From contig JAWUZG010000159.1 of NCBI GenBank assembly GCA_036785705.1, positions 1,860,001-1,924,000 of the forward strand: a DNA stretch of 64,000 nucleotides, read 5' to 3'. How positions within the stretch are numbered: the stretch's first letter is position 1; each line of letters opens with the position of its first letter. Of this stretch, positions 28,138-40,790 are shown piece by piece. This DNA is from Acanthornis magna. Taxonomy: Eukaryota > Chordata > Aves > Passeriformes > Acanthizidae. The notes below the pieces were generated by a model that was not told the origin of the DNA, ran no database searches, and saw only the letters and a list, made by a program, of their open reading frames with translations. The translations under genes and the position numbers were made by a program.

Positions 28138-28378
28138 ATCATAGAATCCTGGAATGGTTTGGGTTGTAAAGGAAAGTTCATCTCATTCCAACCCCTGCCA
28201 TGGGCAGGGACACATTCCACTGTCCCAGTTTGTTCCAAGCCCTGTCCAATGTGACCCTGAACACTTCCAGGGGTGGTGCAGCCTCAGCTTCTCTGGAAAA
28301 CTTGTGTCAGGGCCTCACCACCCTCACAGGGAAGAATTTCTCCCTAATATCTAATTTAAACCTACTCTTCTTCAATTC
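28138..28378 (-). mobile_element. CR1 LINE fragment (3' end)
   Basis: Opens with ATCATAGAATCCTGGAATGG, then GGTTTGGGTTG, the CCATGGGCAGGGACAC block and CACCCTCACAGGGAAGAATT. It is a minus-strand copy with an intact 3' terminus and 5' truncation near 28378, where the CR1 'CCTACTCTTCTTCAATTC' block ends. Confidence 0.87.
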
Positions 28379-30488
28379 CGGCATGGGCTGGGGCTTTGCG
28401 AGGCTCTGCTCTCCTCCACTTTGGGGTAACCATCAGCATCCCTGAGCTGGTTCAACTCCTTTTCCTTCAAAGTGCTGGAAACCCAAACCCTGCACCAACA
28501 GAGTCCTTTGGCAGCAGCACAACCTGCAAGTTCTGTGCCATCATCTCCTCACAGAAAGAAAAGCCAGAAGACAGAATGTGATTTGGGATTTTTGATCCAT
28601 ATTTATGTTGTCATCAAGTTCCTCTGGATTGTGATAAACCTTTCTGCTGGATTCCTGGGTCCAAACCGCCAAGCAGTAGTGTCAGCTTTTAGTACCTGGC
28701 ACCAAAAGTCTTGCTGCAGGATTTAAAAGTAATTGAAAACAATTTTGTTGCAGGCAAGTTATTAAAGATTGAATGATGTCAGATAATGTGTTGAAAGCAG
28801 TGCGAGTAGTTTAATATAGGTATAAATATTAAACTCTCAGGGGCAAGTATATGAGAAAAACAATCCCTGAATGGTATAAGAAGGAATAGGTAAACATCAC
28901 CTTTCAATAAATTCACTTAAAAGGATTCTGTCCAATTTAATTCAGACCTTATATTTAGGTATATGGGGAAAAAATTGGTACCAGTCATCATAAAGAAAAC
29001 TGTTGTTTTTTCACTTCTGCCTTCTGAGCCTTTAGAAGTAACTTGGCAGTTGCTTTTATCCAGTTAACTTTCCTGGATGCTGAGCACAAGGGAGAGGTAG
29101 TGGTGAGTTTGAAGGTATGGTGATGCTGTTAGGGCTGTGCCGCCGCACCAAGAACACGAATTTTCCCCTCCTGTACATTCAAACTCGGTCTGGCTGCTTT
29201 GAAGCATGCAGCGCTGCCTAGTAAAAAATTAATTTGTGCAGTTTCCTGTTCCTGTGAGCAGCTGATGAGGGTCAGGGATCTTGAAGTGGAAGAAGAGGGT
29301 CTCAGGAGTGGGCTGGGAGTCAGGGGATTTTGTTCCACGCAAGCCCTACATTTGGGAAGAGCTTCACATCACTTCCCAAGGAAGCACTTGAGACTCATAT
29401 CCCTGAAGTCTGAAGCCAGGCACTTAAAAACCAGTGAACTGCAGGTTCCTGAGCTCTCCTAGAAGGGTTATTTCTACCATCAATTTTCAAAGCAAATCTC
29501 AGGGATGCCAGAGGAATAAAACATCCGGAGATGGGAAATGGCTCTGTGGACAGGACAGCTTTACCTGAGCATCTCCTGTGCAGTCCCACCACCACTGCAG
29601 CTCAATTTGTCCAGGTATGGCACATCTCAGCTGAAGCTCCTTCTTTACTGATGGAGGCTTTTTCTGACCATTTGGGTCATTAAAGTGGGGTTTGCTTCAT
29701 GTTTAGCAATCTGAAGTTTTCCTTGTCTCCTGCAAAGAGCTGCAAACATTTATTCATTCCTAGGCTTTGACCTAATTCTTGGCCATAAATATTGAATTTC
29801 TGCAAGGGACCAGAGAGGAGATGATAAAGCAGAAGCCCCAGTCAAATGGCACAGATGTGAAACAGCCTTTAATTGACTTGCTTTTGTCAAACATAATTAA
29901 GTCCTACATTTCATTGCAGCCCTTGGCTCACAGTCAGATCTCGAGAAGTCTTTGGTGATAAAGGAGTATTCTGGCTTCAAATGAGACTGATGAATTCTTG
30001 CAATCACTTGCACAGGAGGCACAACATTTTCTGTTGTATTGGCTGAAAGTAAAGCCGTGAGGCACTGCCAAAACCCGGGTTTCTGATTACAATGAAGTGC
30101 CAAGATGTCACTCCTCCTTCTGTGCATCTTGCTTGTGTATTCCTTCCACTTCTGTGAGCATCAGTTGCTTCACAGTTTGTCAGCTCTGGGTGGGCTCAGC
30201 TGCCCACCCTTCCTGTCAGAGTTTGTCTGTACATGCTTAAGCACATGCTTTGGTCTCCAACATATATATATAATTCCTAATTTTTTAATTTTTAAGTTTT
30301 TTCCTGGTGAGGATGGACTTCAACACCTATCCAAGTGTTTCACTGAACATGGCCCAGTGCTGTGTCTGCAAAGCCCCTGCCAGCACACCCAATGTGTTTT
30401 GCTGGGAAAAGTATCAGGAATTTAGATTCCTTTATAATGCTCATTGTCCTCCAGAATCAAGCAGGACCTTTTCCCTGATCTATGAAAG

Positions 30489-30502
30489 AAAAAAAAAAAA
30501 AA
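30489..30502 (+). repeat. Poly(A) tract, 14 bases
   Basis: Simple homopolymer in single-copy DNA. Confidence 0.95.
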
Positions 30503-33500
30503 GGATAAAATGAAGGAGCTGGGTCAATGGTTTGAGTGGCAAACCCCAAGCTAGTCCATAATAAATTCCGTTAGCTGGAAAGTTGGATTCTTCTGCAGCC
30601 ACCCAGGAAAAACCTGTGGTGAGTCTGTGTGGAGAATATTTGAGACACCTTTGTTAAGAAGCTGAAGATGACCAGGGAGATGCAGATGTGAGGTTTTCAT
30701 ACCTCCTGGCAGAGGAAAAGGATTTGAAAACCTGCCCTTGCCTTGCTCTCTTTCTGTCTGCTGCATTATCGGATCTCACCTTCGCTCGCTGGTTTTCTTA
30801 TGTGCTGAAAGGAAATGAAATGTCTGCTGTGCTATTGTTGCTCCCTGCTCAGATAAATAACATTGTGCTGAATTCAGGGAATTGCATCCTGGCTTTTGCC
30901 TTCCAGAGGCACCGCTCTGGGGAAGCACAGCTCCAACAGGTGGGAAGAGCTCAGAAGTGTTGCAGAGAAATCTTTAAATCCACACTTTTGAAGCTGAATC
31001 CGTTAATATCTAAGCAAAGCTATCAGGTGTTTTGGATGTGAGTGACTCCAGGAATTGTCACCTACCTGGAATAAGACAGCAAAAGCTGAGTTTTGATTCT
31101 GTTTTAACAGAGATACTTTGTCTTGTTTTTTGCCTGCTGGGCTGAAAAAAACCCCTTTTCTGAAGGAAATATGTGTTCAATCTCCGATTCACTGGACATA
31201 GTGAGTCCTTGGGTTTCACGCAGCTCAAAGCACAGCTCAGCTGCTCTGAAAGCAGAGGAATCACTGTGGTATGAAAGGTTCTTGTAGGACGGTTTTCCAT
31301 GTCCCCAAAATGAAGGCAACAGACAGAGGCAAACGTGAGCTGAGCTTCCCATGGGAATGATGCTCGGAGTGCAGCAATTCTGGGAGATCTCCAATACACG
31401 AGAGGAGGGGTGGGAGGAAGGACAGGGAGATTTGGGTACCTCAGAGGTACTGAAGGTCAGGAGGGAGGTCAGACTGCAGAGGGGATGGTTACCCTGCAAC
31501 TGAGCCTGGGAAAGCTCGAGGATGGAAGGAGAGGGAGGTTGGTTTGCTTTGGTTGCTGTGGACCCTCCCTGTGGTGACCTGCGCTGCGATGGCCACGTGG
31601 GCATGGACGAGACTCAGCACGGAGCTCTCAGCAGTTTTTTCCTTTGCCCGGTGTCTGTAGCATTTCTATCCTTGGGCATTTCGGGACACCAATCTCCTGG
31701 GGCCCTGCTGGATCTGAGAGCAGACCCAGGTGACCAGCTCTCCCCATGATCTCTGTTTCAACCCTGCCTTCCTGCTGGTAGGCTGCTGACACTTAGGTCC
31801 TTTGAAGGATGCCAAGAGGTTGGGTTTTTCTTGTGTTCACTCTTTCATCTCTTGCCGCAAAGAGTATTTTATGTTCTTTCGAGTTGTCTTTGTTGCTTCT
31901 CAGTTGCCCACGACCTCCAGACACTGAAGAAAGTTTAGAAAAGGATGAGTCTAATTCACTTTTTAATTAACTGAAGAAAAAATAATATATGCTTTGGAGA
32001 GAGAGTGTTATTTTCCATCAAGAATTTCCTGATTCAGATTTAATTTCTGCCTGGGGGGATATTTGAAGTGGCTTAATACAAGCAGATAGGAGCAGAAACC
32101 TGGAGAGATTCAGCTGTGCCAAATAACTCCTTACTCAGAAATGTGATCAGAAATGCTGGGAAGCTGAAAATTTGGAAATCTCCTGTCTGGGAAGGGCAAT
32201 TTCCACCCTCATGAGCAGAGATTGCCTATCTGTAGCTCTGTGAGACCTCTTGCTTCACGATGGAGGAGTGAAGAATGTGTGTGAATGTGTTTGCTTGACC
32301 TGCAGGAAGAAAACTGACGTCATTCCCAAGGGTGAATTTTGCTGTAAGTCCCATGCAGCCACTAATTAAAACACCGCAAGGCTTTCTCATAATGAGCTAA
32401 TCATTTTCTAAAACGGAAGATATTTTGGCCAAAACAAACCTGGAGCCTGTTCTGGACTTGGTTGCTGGACAGGAATTTTGTGGTTGCTTAGGAACTGGTG
32501 ATCAGCGCCTGACTACGTCCAATATGGGCTGACAAAGGGCATTTTCATCAATATCGTCATTATTTACGGCCATACGGTCCTACAGCACTTCCAAAGCACT
32601 GCCTCTCCAGCTTGGAATTGTCTGAAAGCTAAAATATGAACAGAAAAGGGGTAGCGAATGTTGGAAAATTTTAGGTAGTGGTAGTCATGTGGGCAAGCCC
32701 CTGGAATTCTTTAGAAAGAAATGTTGGCTTTGCCTTGAGAACCTTCCAGATTCAGGAGCCAGGTCAGAGCAGCTATTAAAAAAAACCCCAAAAAGCAGTA
32801 GTTTGTAAAGGAAGCTAAATAGCAAATGATGTGTATCAAAAATTACGAAGCTCAGCCTGCTGATGAGGGACAAGATCTTGAAATCCGTGGCTATCAAGAG
32901 TAAGCACAAAAATTTTAAATATCATTAAAAAGAAAAAAAACAGTGCCAGCTGGTGTGTTCATCACTGGGTGACACGGTTCAATCAGCGCAGTAAGAGCTG
33001 GTCAGTATTTCTTTGTGGCATTTAGAAAGGCAAAATGATGTGCTTTATCTCCCTAATGGGAGATCAGATCGTTCCTGTTCCATCTCTAATCAACAGTGTA
33101 GTAAATTATATCTGCGTTGTCAGGGGGTACACTCAGAAATCAGTGTCCGTGTAACTCGTGTCTGAGTGTCTCAGAAGATTGAGGTCTGCAGATGTTCATT
33201 TTTAATCAACACCAGAAAAGTTGGGGAAGAGCTAGTTTATATTTTCAAAAGGCTGTCATTATGTCCCAGATAACTACAAGGCAATAATCCTGGACAAAAT
33301 AATGGTATAGGTGAAAGGGAATTCAAATGAGGAGGAATTAAAGGCTGGGGATAAAACTAATGGATTTATGAAACACAGATCTTTAGACGGCTGAATTCAT
33401 TAGCTTAGTCATGGTTGTTGGGTAGCTCTAATATTCCTGTGGTTTTGCAAAGTGCTTGACATCGTTTCACATGGAATTTGGATTAAACCACCCGAGGGGG

Positions 33501-33674
33501 CACAGAGAAACAGTGGTGGGAGCAGGGAGCCACAGGGATGGGAGATCCTTACCCCGTGGTGGGAGCCTTGCTGGGAGACTGGCTCTGATGAGGGCTCAGC
33601 CTCCATCAGCTCCCGCACTGACCTTTTCAGGACACAAAACCTCTTGCTGTGCTATTTGTTATAGAATAAAGCCC

Positions 33675-33689
33675 TTTTTTTTTTTTTTT
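33675..33689 (+). repeat. Poly(T) tract, 15 bases
   Basis: Simple homopolymer, closely preceded by GAATAAAGCCC. Confidence 0.95.
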
Positions 33690-36460
33690 ATTATTGCAAG
33701 GTAATAATTATGGGTGAGGATGCAATCCAATCGAAAAGAACATTTTTAAATGAAAAAAGATTATTTAAAAATCGTGGTAGATTCTACCCAGGTGGCTGTA
33801 CTCCATCCAAGAAAGCACTTGGAAAAATTCTCAGCATTTGACTCAACTGTGCTACAAACACCCAGGTGTCACAGGGTCGGTCTGGATTTTTTTTTACTGT
33901 CCCAAGAGGGATCCAAAGTGTAGAGATGGGGAGAGAAAGATATAGGGAGGAAGGTGACATGAGGTGCCACCAGGCCTGAGATGCAGGCTTTGACCCCTCT
34001 GGGAGTGCCACCAAATGCTTGTGACATTTCTGTGGACTTCCAAGGTTTTTGTTTAATTTGTCAGGTGAAAGACAGTTTTAGGCTTACACAAAATTTTCAT
34101 TTGGCTTATCTTCCCCCTGGTTTCACATGCAAGATGTGATTTCAGGTTAAAAGCTGTTATTGCAGTGGCTCTGTGATATTAGGGGTGAATGGATGCACAA
34201 ATGTTTTAAGGTCACCTCTTCCAGGAGGACAAACAAGAGATATTTTAGTCCATGGTTGCCTATGTTTTTAATGCCTGAGTGCTCTCTCTTAAGAACATAT
34301 TACAAAGTAAAAGGAAACTTGGTTTAGTGCATTTCTCTGGCCAAGTGGAAAATATGATAAATGGTTGTGCTTCCAAGCTGTTCCCCCTCATTTTTGGCAT
34401 TGGAGTGAAGTGGTGGTTGCAACCAAAGTGAGGATGCAGCTCCCAGCACTTCTTTCAGCAGCAGCATCCAGAAGCCAATTCCCAGGCCATGGCAGATGCT
34501 CCAGAGGCACAAATTGAACACCAGGATGTGCCCCAAAGCTTCCAATTAAAGGGAGAGCAGTGGGAGAGTATGAGGAGCCAGGGGCCAAATAGGAGCCATT
34601 ATTTTCATCAGTGCTGTTGCAGATGCTCTTATCCCATCAGGTTTGGGAAGCTTTCATGTAGAACGTGGAGTAAACACAGATTAGGAGGTGAAGGATCTTT
34701 TTCCACTAGGGTTTTGGTGTTGAAAAAAGCTGCTGCAGATGAGCTGGGAATTATGACCTGGGAGCATAATGTGGGAAGCAAAGTCCTGTTTGGGGTTTCT
34801 TCCACAAAAACATCAGGAGGCTTGGGAAGCCCTGGGTGAGCTGTTGATGTGATCTGCACAGAGGGCATAGCCTCACACAGCTAATGAGCTCCAGGGCAGC
34901 TCGTCTGCCTTTGATTTGAGGCTTTTCTCCAAGCAGGGATGGTAAATTGTAGGCAGAAATAATTCCTGTCAAGGATCTAACGATGCTTCAAGTTCCTGCA
35001 ACCTTTCAGATAAACAGGGTGGAACAGTACAGTGAATTTTATAAGGAATCTCTAAAAATGTGCAGTGAACATAATGGAGCAAAATTGATCTGTTGTTTTC
35101 TCTCATGAAACAAATACTGCACAAGGAAGCGAAAAGAAGATGGGCCAGAAAAATACAGCTCTACTCTCAAAATGGGTCAGTCCTTGGACAGCAGCTGTCC
35201 TCATCCATTTATGTTTTCACATTAAAAAAAGGAGAAAATTTAGGAGCTGTGTTTATGCAGCTGCATCTCAACATCTAAGGATGGAATCACCAAACAACTC
35301 TTTTAAGTATTCAGCCCAAAGCCACATAAATTCATGATCTGAAGAGCAACCTTGAGACATGTGTGCTGGTCTTGCTGAGAGACAGGAATTTGGGGAGGGG
35401 AATGTGAGTCTGTGATCCACATCTGGGCAGGATTCACTTTACACAGAAAAGACAAAACCAAGAATTACCCAGCAAAAAAGCCATGGAACAAATTCCCAGT
35501 GCATGGTGCCCTTGAGGGGATGGATGGCAAATGGAGTGGGAGCAGCCATTGCTCAGGTGGGCTGGGAAAAGCTCAGATGTGTCCCTCAGCAGGGCCAGAG
35601 TAACATGGGATCCCAGGAGAAAGGATCTTGGAAACCTCCATCCCTCTCTGAATCCCCTGGTGGAGCCCCAGGTAGACCAGAAGAGCTCTGCTCCTTTCCA
35701 AGTGCAAGTGGGCTTGCAAGACAGGGAGTCAGAGCTCAGGGATGGGGCCAGAGCCAGAGTGGGGTTATTGATGGCTTCCTAAAAGTTTTTCCATGATTTT
35801 AAAACATATCCCATCATCTAAGGCTGTGATGAAGTAGATCTGGCTGGTGCTGTATTTAATGCACTCACTGTGTAGGCTCAGCAGTGGCAAAGGGATTTCT
35901 GGGGATGGAAAAGGTCCCTGTGTCCTTCTTGGGATGGGAGGAAGAGGATGGTGCTGGCAGACCTGCACAGAGGGAGTGGGGGAACACTCCTGCCCAAAGG
36001 TTTGGAGAAGGTGGACAGTCTGGCAAGGGGAAGAAGCTGGAATTAACTGCTGTGGATGTTTATGGCAGCAACAGCAGGGCTCACATTTATGGCAGCACGA
36101 ATTCACTGCCCTATCCTGACACCACCACAAACATTTTCAGCTCTCCTGGATTTGGAGTCCTCCCCAGAGCCCTTTCCCATGGCATGGGCAGGGATGTGCT
36201 CTGAGTGCAGGCAGCTGCCAGCCCCATGTCCCTGGGGCTGAAGGAGCAGCACTTCCTTTCAGCTTCTGGGGGCTGCACGTGCTTCATCCTCCTCCTTCAT
36301 TAGGTTTTGCCATCTCTCCTTGTTAAGGAACAAAAAAATCCAACAGCCCCTGGGTAACCAGGAAATGACTTTTCAATTTTCTCCTTGAGGATGGCAGCTG
36401 CACCTGATGTTTCTTAGAATAAAAGCAAATCTTTTTTCTTTCTTTCTTCCCTTTTCCTAG

Positions 36461-36652
36461 AAATTTTCATCCATGTCATCTGGTTGCCAGAGGTGACATT
36501 TCCTGCAGCTGAGGTGCCTGATGTCATGGGACGACGTCGTGGAGGACTCCGAGTGTTTCTCTTTCACATTTCTTCTGTTGATTTTCCATCAAGGTCACCA
36601 TGTCTCTTGCCCAGGGTTTGGCTCTTACTTCAGCTGGAGCTTTCAAGAAAAT
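36461..36652 (+). other. Candidate orphan exon (192 bp), noncoding or unrecognised
   Basis: A 30-base pyrimidine tract (36431-36458) ending TTTTCCTAG forms a strong acceptor. A full-consensus donor GTAAGT starts at 36653. The frame starting at the exon's first base meets TGA at 36494; after it, that frame is open through the donor. The peptide shows no family I know. It could be an exon of a long noncoding RNA, a remote 5' exon of OPRL1, or chance. No partner exon was identified. Confidence 0.2.
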
Positions 36653-37068
36653 GTAAGTGGCATCTCTTCTTTCTGGGAAAACTGCTGTACAAAATTAACT
36701 GAAACTGCCTGAAAATTTGGATGAAATTAATCCAGGACTGAGCCAGGAATTAAAAAGGGATATGAAAGTTTTCCCTGAACTTGTGATCTTTGTTCTGTTT
36801 GGATCCTTGTGCTGTGTGTGCCTTCAGGGAAATCAGTGCACATCAACTGAACCGAATCCTCTGGGAAAGGAAAGGAAGAGAAACTAAAAGCTTTTTTTTC
36901 AAAAATATTCATCAAGCAAAGCTTTTAAGGCTAGTACATTTCCATCCTGGAAATAAATGCCTCCTACAGACCCCCAAACCCCCAGGGTTTACTGCAGTTT
37001 TGTGTGGAAGGCACCTGGGTACAGTGGTGAAGTTCCTTAGAAAAGATGTAAAGGATTTGTGCAGGCAA

Positions 37069-37370
37069 AACCTGTGCCAGGGCCTCCCCACCCTCACAGG
37101 GAAGAATTTCTTCCCAATATCCAATCTAACCCTGACCCCTGGCAGTGGGAAGAGATTGCCCCTTGTCCTGTCACTCCAGGCCCTGTCCCAAGGCCCTCTC
37201 CAGCTCTCCTGGAGCACCTTTAGGCTCTGGAAGGGGCTCTGAGGTCTCCCCAGAACCTTCTCTTCTCCAGGATGAGCACCCTCAGCTCTCAGCCTGTCTC
37301 CAGAGCAGAGAGGCTCCTGCACTCTGAGCAACTCTGTGGCCTCCTCGGGACTCTTTTCAGCAGGTCCAGT
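37069..37370 (-). mobile_element. CR1 LINE internal fragment (about 300 bp)
   Basis: Starts at ACCTGTGCCAGGGCCTCCCC and continues through CACCCTCACAGGGAAGAATT, CCCCTTGTCCTGTCACTCCA, CCTTTAGGCTCTGGAAGGGG and ACCTTCTCTTCTCCAGGATG to the segment with GCAACTCTGTGGCCTCCTC. It reaches further into the element body than other copies here, but the 3' terminal 150 or so bases are missing. Confidence 0.87.
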
Positions 37371-38532
37371 CATCCACGGAGGATGTTTGGGTCCTGGTCC
37401 CTGTGGTGAGTGGGGAAGCACTGAAGGTATCAAACTCTCCTCTTGACATATTGAGGATTACTGTTTTCCCCTGAAAATTTGGCAAGACTTGCACTTGTCA
37501 GTGCCTGTCAGGAAGATCTTTTGCATTTCCCATCCCCTGGAGTGGAGACTGCCTATCAAGTGTCTCTTCTCCACAGTTTAATGTTTCTGGTAAAGCTACT
37601 AATTTGATTTTTAGATTTTGTCTGAACAAAATTAGCACATATCACACATTGGAGCTGCCAGTTAAGGGAAAAGCCAAGGAATGGTCAGGGGAATGAAAAA
37701 AGTTATCCCTCCTGGGGCTACATCAGCAGACAAAGCCCAGATGGCAAAAGTCCATGTGATCCTGCTTTGCACATCACAGAGATGACAGTGACAGAAGGTG
37801 ATGAAGAGCAGGGCATTAGAAGTGAATGTTTGCAGGATGAGGGTGCCACTGCCCAGGCTGGGCTGTCCCTGCCCTTGGTGGCAGCTGAGAAGCATCAGCT
37901 GTTGTGGAAATGGAGCAGATGAGTGATGGCTGCACATCTGGTGGGGCTGGGGCTGACCCTCTGTGTGCCATGGCTGGGGGAGAGGGGAGCTGAGCAGGTG
38001 CCCTCCTGCCCTGCTGGAGCTGGAGAAGGCTGGAGGAGAATTTATATCTCTCAGGGAGCACTGGCACCGCAAAGGGATTCTTTTCCGCTGGTATTTACTG
38101 ATGACATCCCCATTTCTCCTTCTCCTTTTTATCTAATAAATGCCATCTCTCCCACAGGCAGATGTCTCAGCCAAAACATTAAGATGCAGAATTAAGTCAA
38201 GGACTAAAAGCAAAAACCAGCCCAGAGAGGCACATCTGTGGCACTGCTAACCCTTGCAATGTTCCAGCTTCAAGGGAAGACCATCAGGATGCTTTTTCAG
38301 GAGACTTTCAGATCAGTGTGACTCCAACAACCTGCTGATGATGCAGGGGGGTCCTTGGAAAAGGAAAAGCCATCTCCTTGCTCTGGACAAGGTCACTTCC
38401 CACGTGTGCAGAGGAGCACACAAGGAGTCAGCAAGATGCTGAGCATGAGTCTCCTCTCCCAGTGCAGCTGCTTCCCACAGCGTTCACTCCAACACCTGCA
38501 GACGTGCAAGGGAACACGTGGTGTCTGCCACG

Positions 38533-38580
38533 GACTGGGAATGTCACAGACTGGGAATGTCACAGACCGGGAATGTCACA
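38533..38580 (+). repeat. 16-bp tandem repeat, three units
   Basis: Two identical GACTGGGAATGTCACA units and one with a single change (GACCGGGAATGTCACA), in intergenic DNA. Confidence 0.95.
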
Positions 38581-40589
38581 GCGAGGGCAGTGGAGTGCAG
38601 CTTTGGGGCTTTGCAAGTGCTATGGGAAGATTCACTCAAGGAGATCTCAGACCCCACTAACCTTTCACTAGAGAGGAGCTCCTATGGGTTCAGGTGTCCT
38701 CGCTCTGTCCTAGGTGAGGAAAAGCCCAACATGGATTCCCTGGGATTGAAGAGCACAGTGAGAACAAAGCCATATGCTGCATGCCAGCATTTCTATCTTA
38801 TGTTCCTAAATACCCCACCAGGATTGCAGGATTTTTCTCACTTGTGAATTTTATGGGAGGAAAATAAAAGCCTAATAGAAGGCAGAACGAGCTCCATGTT
38901 TTCTGCTTCAGCATCACCTGCTGGTTCCAATGGGAATTTGCAAACTCGTGGAAGAGCTGGGGAGGTGCTGGGCAGAAGGTGTCAACCAGCCCATTTTGCA
39001 GTGGGATGCACGGGTGCTTCTCTGGAATGGTTCAGAAGCTGAAAGCTTCAGTGAAGAAAACAAGGGCAGAGAGGGCAGTCATAAGGCAGCTTTTAAAATC
39101 GTGAAATTTTACTGTCATATTCTGAGGTTCACAATGAGAGACAATAAAAGGCATCCTTGGGCAAAATTTACCAACCACCCTTGGTGACTGTGGCCCTAAA
39201 CTGCTTTAATATCTACTTCAAAGTTAGTAGAAGCAACTCCAAGCATATTGCAAAATCTAATTCACCTTGTCTGAAAGATCAAAGCCTGCAGGAAAGCACA
39301 AATGTAAACCTTCAAAAGTATAATTGCTCCTCAGCATTATTAAAAATGCCATTTCCCTTCCTTTTCCTCAGCCTTCATTCAGATGTTCTTGAGACCAATG
39401 GGTAGCATGAGATGATTCCCCAGCTTGTAGGGTGACCTCATACACAGATAAGATCTCAAGTGAGGTTTATAATTTTTTAACTTTTAAAATTCTTATTTCA
39501 AGGACAGAGTGTTTAAAAACTTCAGGAGAGGGTTTTGGGGTTTTTTTGGGTCTTGAGTCTGGTTTCTCACCTGGAGTGACCCTCAGTGCAGAATGGGGAC
39601 ATAATCCATCTGCACCAAACCTCAGCCACGGGGAAACCTTGGGAAGAACTTGTAGAAATGTCTTTCTGGAACAGCACATATTGCATGATCAGGAGGTCAT
39701 GAGACTGAGGGGGTCAGGACAGGGAGGACAAATTGTTCCCAGGATTTTCTCTGACCTCTGCAGATTTTTAGGATGTTAGAAATTGAAAGTTTCATTCACA
39801 CATCAGGAAGGTAACCAGAAGCCTTCAGCATATATAATAATAATAAAAAGTAGAGACACGTGACAATGGTATCCCAAAGTTTCCTCAGAAATTAATTCAG
39901 TGAAATCCTAAAGGAGTTAGATGTCTAAGGCTGTTTCTGCATCCTCCAAGGCAACTCTGTCACTACTTTCTCACTCCAAAATGTGAAGGTTTGGTGCTCA
40001 GATGTCAAAATGAGGCCTGGGGAAGGAATAGGTTTCCTGTCCTACATTGCCTGTGTAATAAAGCATCCCTTAATTACTGGATTGAATCTGAGACACTTCT
40101 AGTGGGAAAAAAAAACCAGCAAAAACCAAACTCAACCTAAATTAACAGTAAGATTTCTCAAAAGTAAATGTAAGTTCCCAGTTTTATGTGTCCTAGCTGT
40201 TCCTCCCTTTGTTGCTGCTGAGGTCTGAGCACTGCGATCCCCGGGTGTGTCCATGGGCTCAGGAAGCTGTGGCACTTGTGGATGCCATCCGAATTCCTCA
40301 GCAATCTGGGATGCTTTCCAGGGGAAATCTGCTCTGGTTTTTATTGGAGATGGACTGCTTGGAGCAGAACAAATGAATTGCTGTGAGAGGCTGAGATGTG
40401 AGCTGAGCTGGGATGTGATCAGTGGGAAGGGGCTGGGGATCCACGTGGCAGTGCTGGTGGGGATGGGCTGGAAAGCCATCAGGGGTGGGTGGCTCCACTC
40501 CCTCTGGGGTCCCAGATGATGCTGTCCTCAAGCTGGATCTCCCTCACTGTAGTTGCACTGTTTTAGAAATCTTTCTGTTCTTTCTCAGG

Positions 40590-40790
40590 GAGAATAGAGA
40601 TAAGCTGCATTCTTGTACTTTTTTAATCTCTGTGTTTGGTACTAGGTGTTGTATAGCTGTGAGCAATGGTTTTAGGAGGTGGATTCCCTGCTGACCAATA
40701 GTTGCCAGATTATTAATGGATATAGAAAGAGGTTTTTGTAAATAAGGTTCTCCTTTCGCCATCTTGGGTTCGTCTGCCTGCTTACTCTGC
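40590..40790 (+). mobile_element. Possible LTR fragment
   Basis: GACCAATAGTTGCCAGATTA, GATATAGAAAGAGG and TTCTCCTTTCGCCATCTTGG with GGTTCGTCTGCC resemble the U3-R-U5 text of some avian LTRs. This is pattern memory only; there is no paired LTR, internal region or clear terminus. Confidence 0.3.

Larger units (their letters stand above)
28379..36430. other. No gene seen
   Basis: Single-copy, with AT-rich stretches at 28730-28990 and 31930-33400 and homopolymers at 30489 and 33675. No repeat family or exon was recognised. Confidence 0.7.

Noticed and set aside
38533..38580. CRISPR-like array
   Set aside because: Direct abutting repeats without spacers in a vertebrate genome; a plain tandem repeat.
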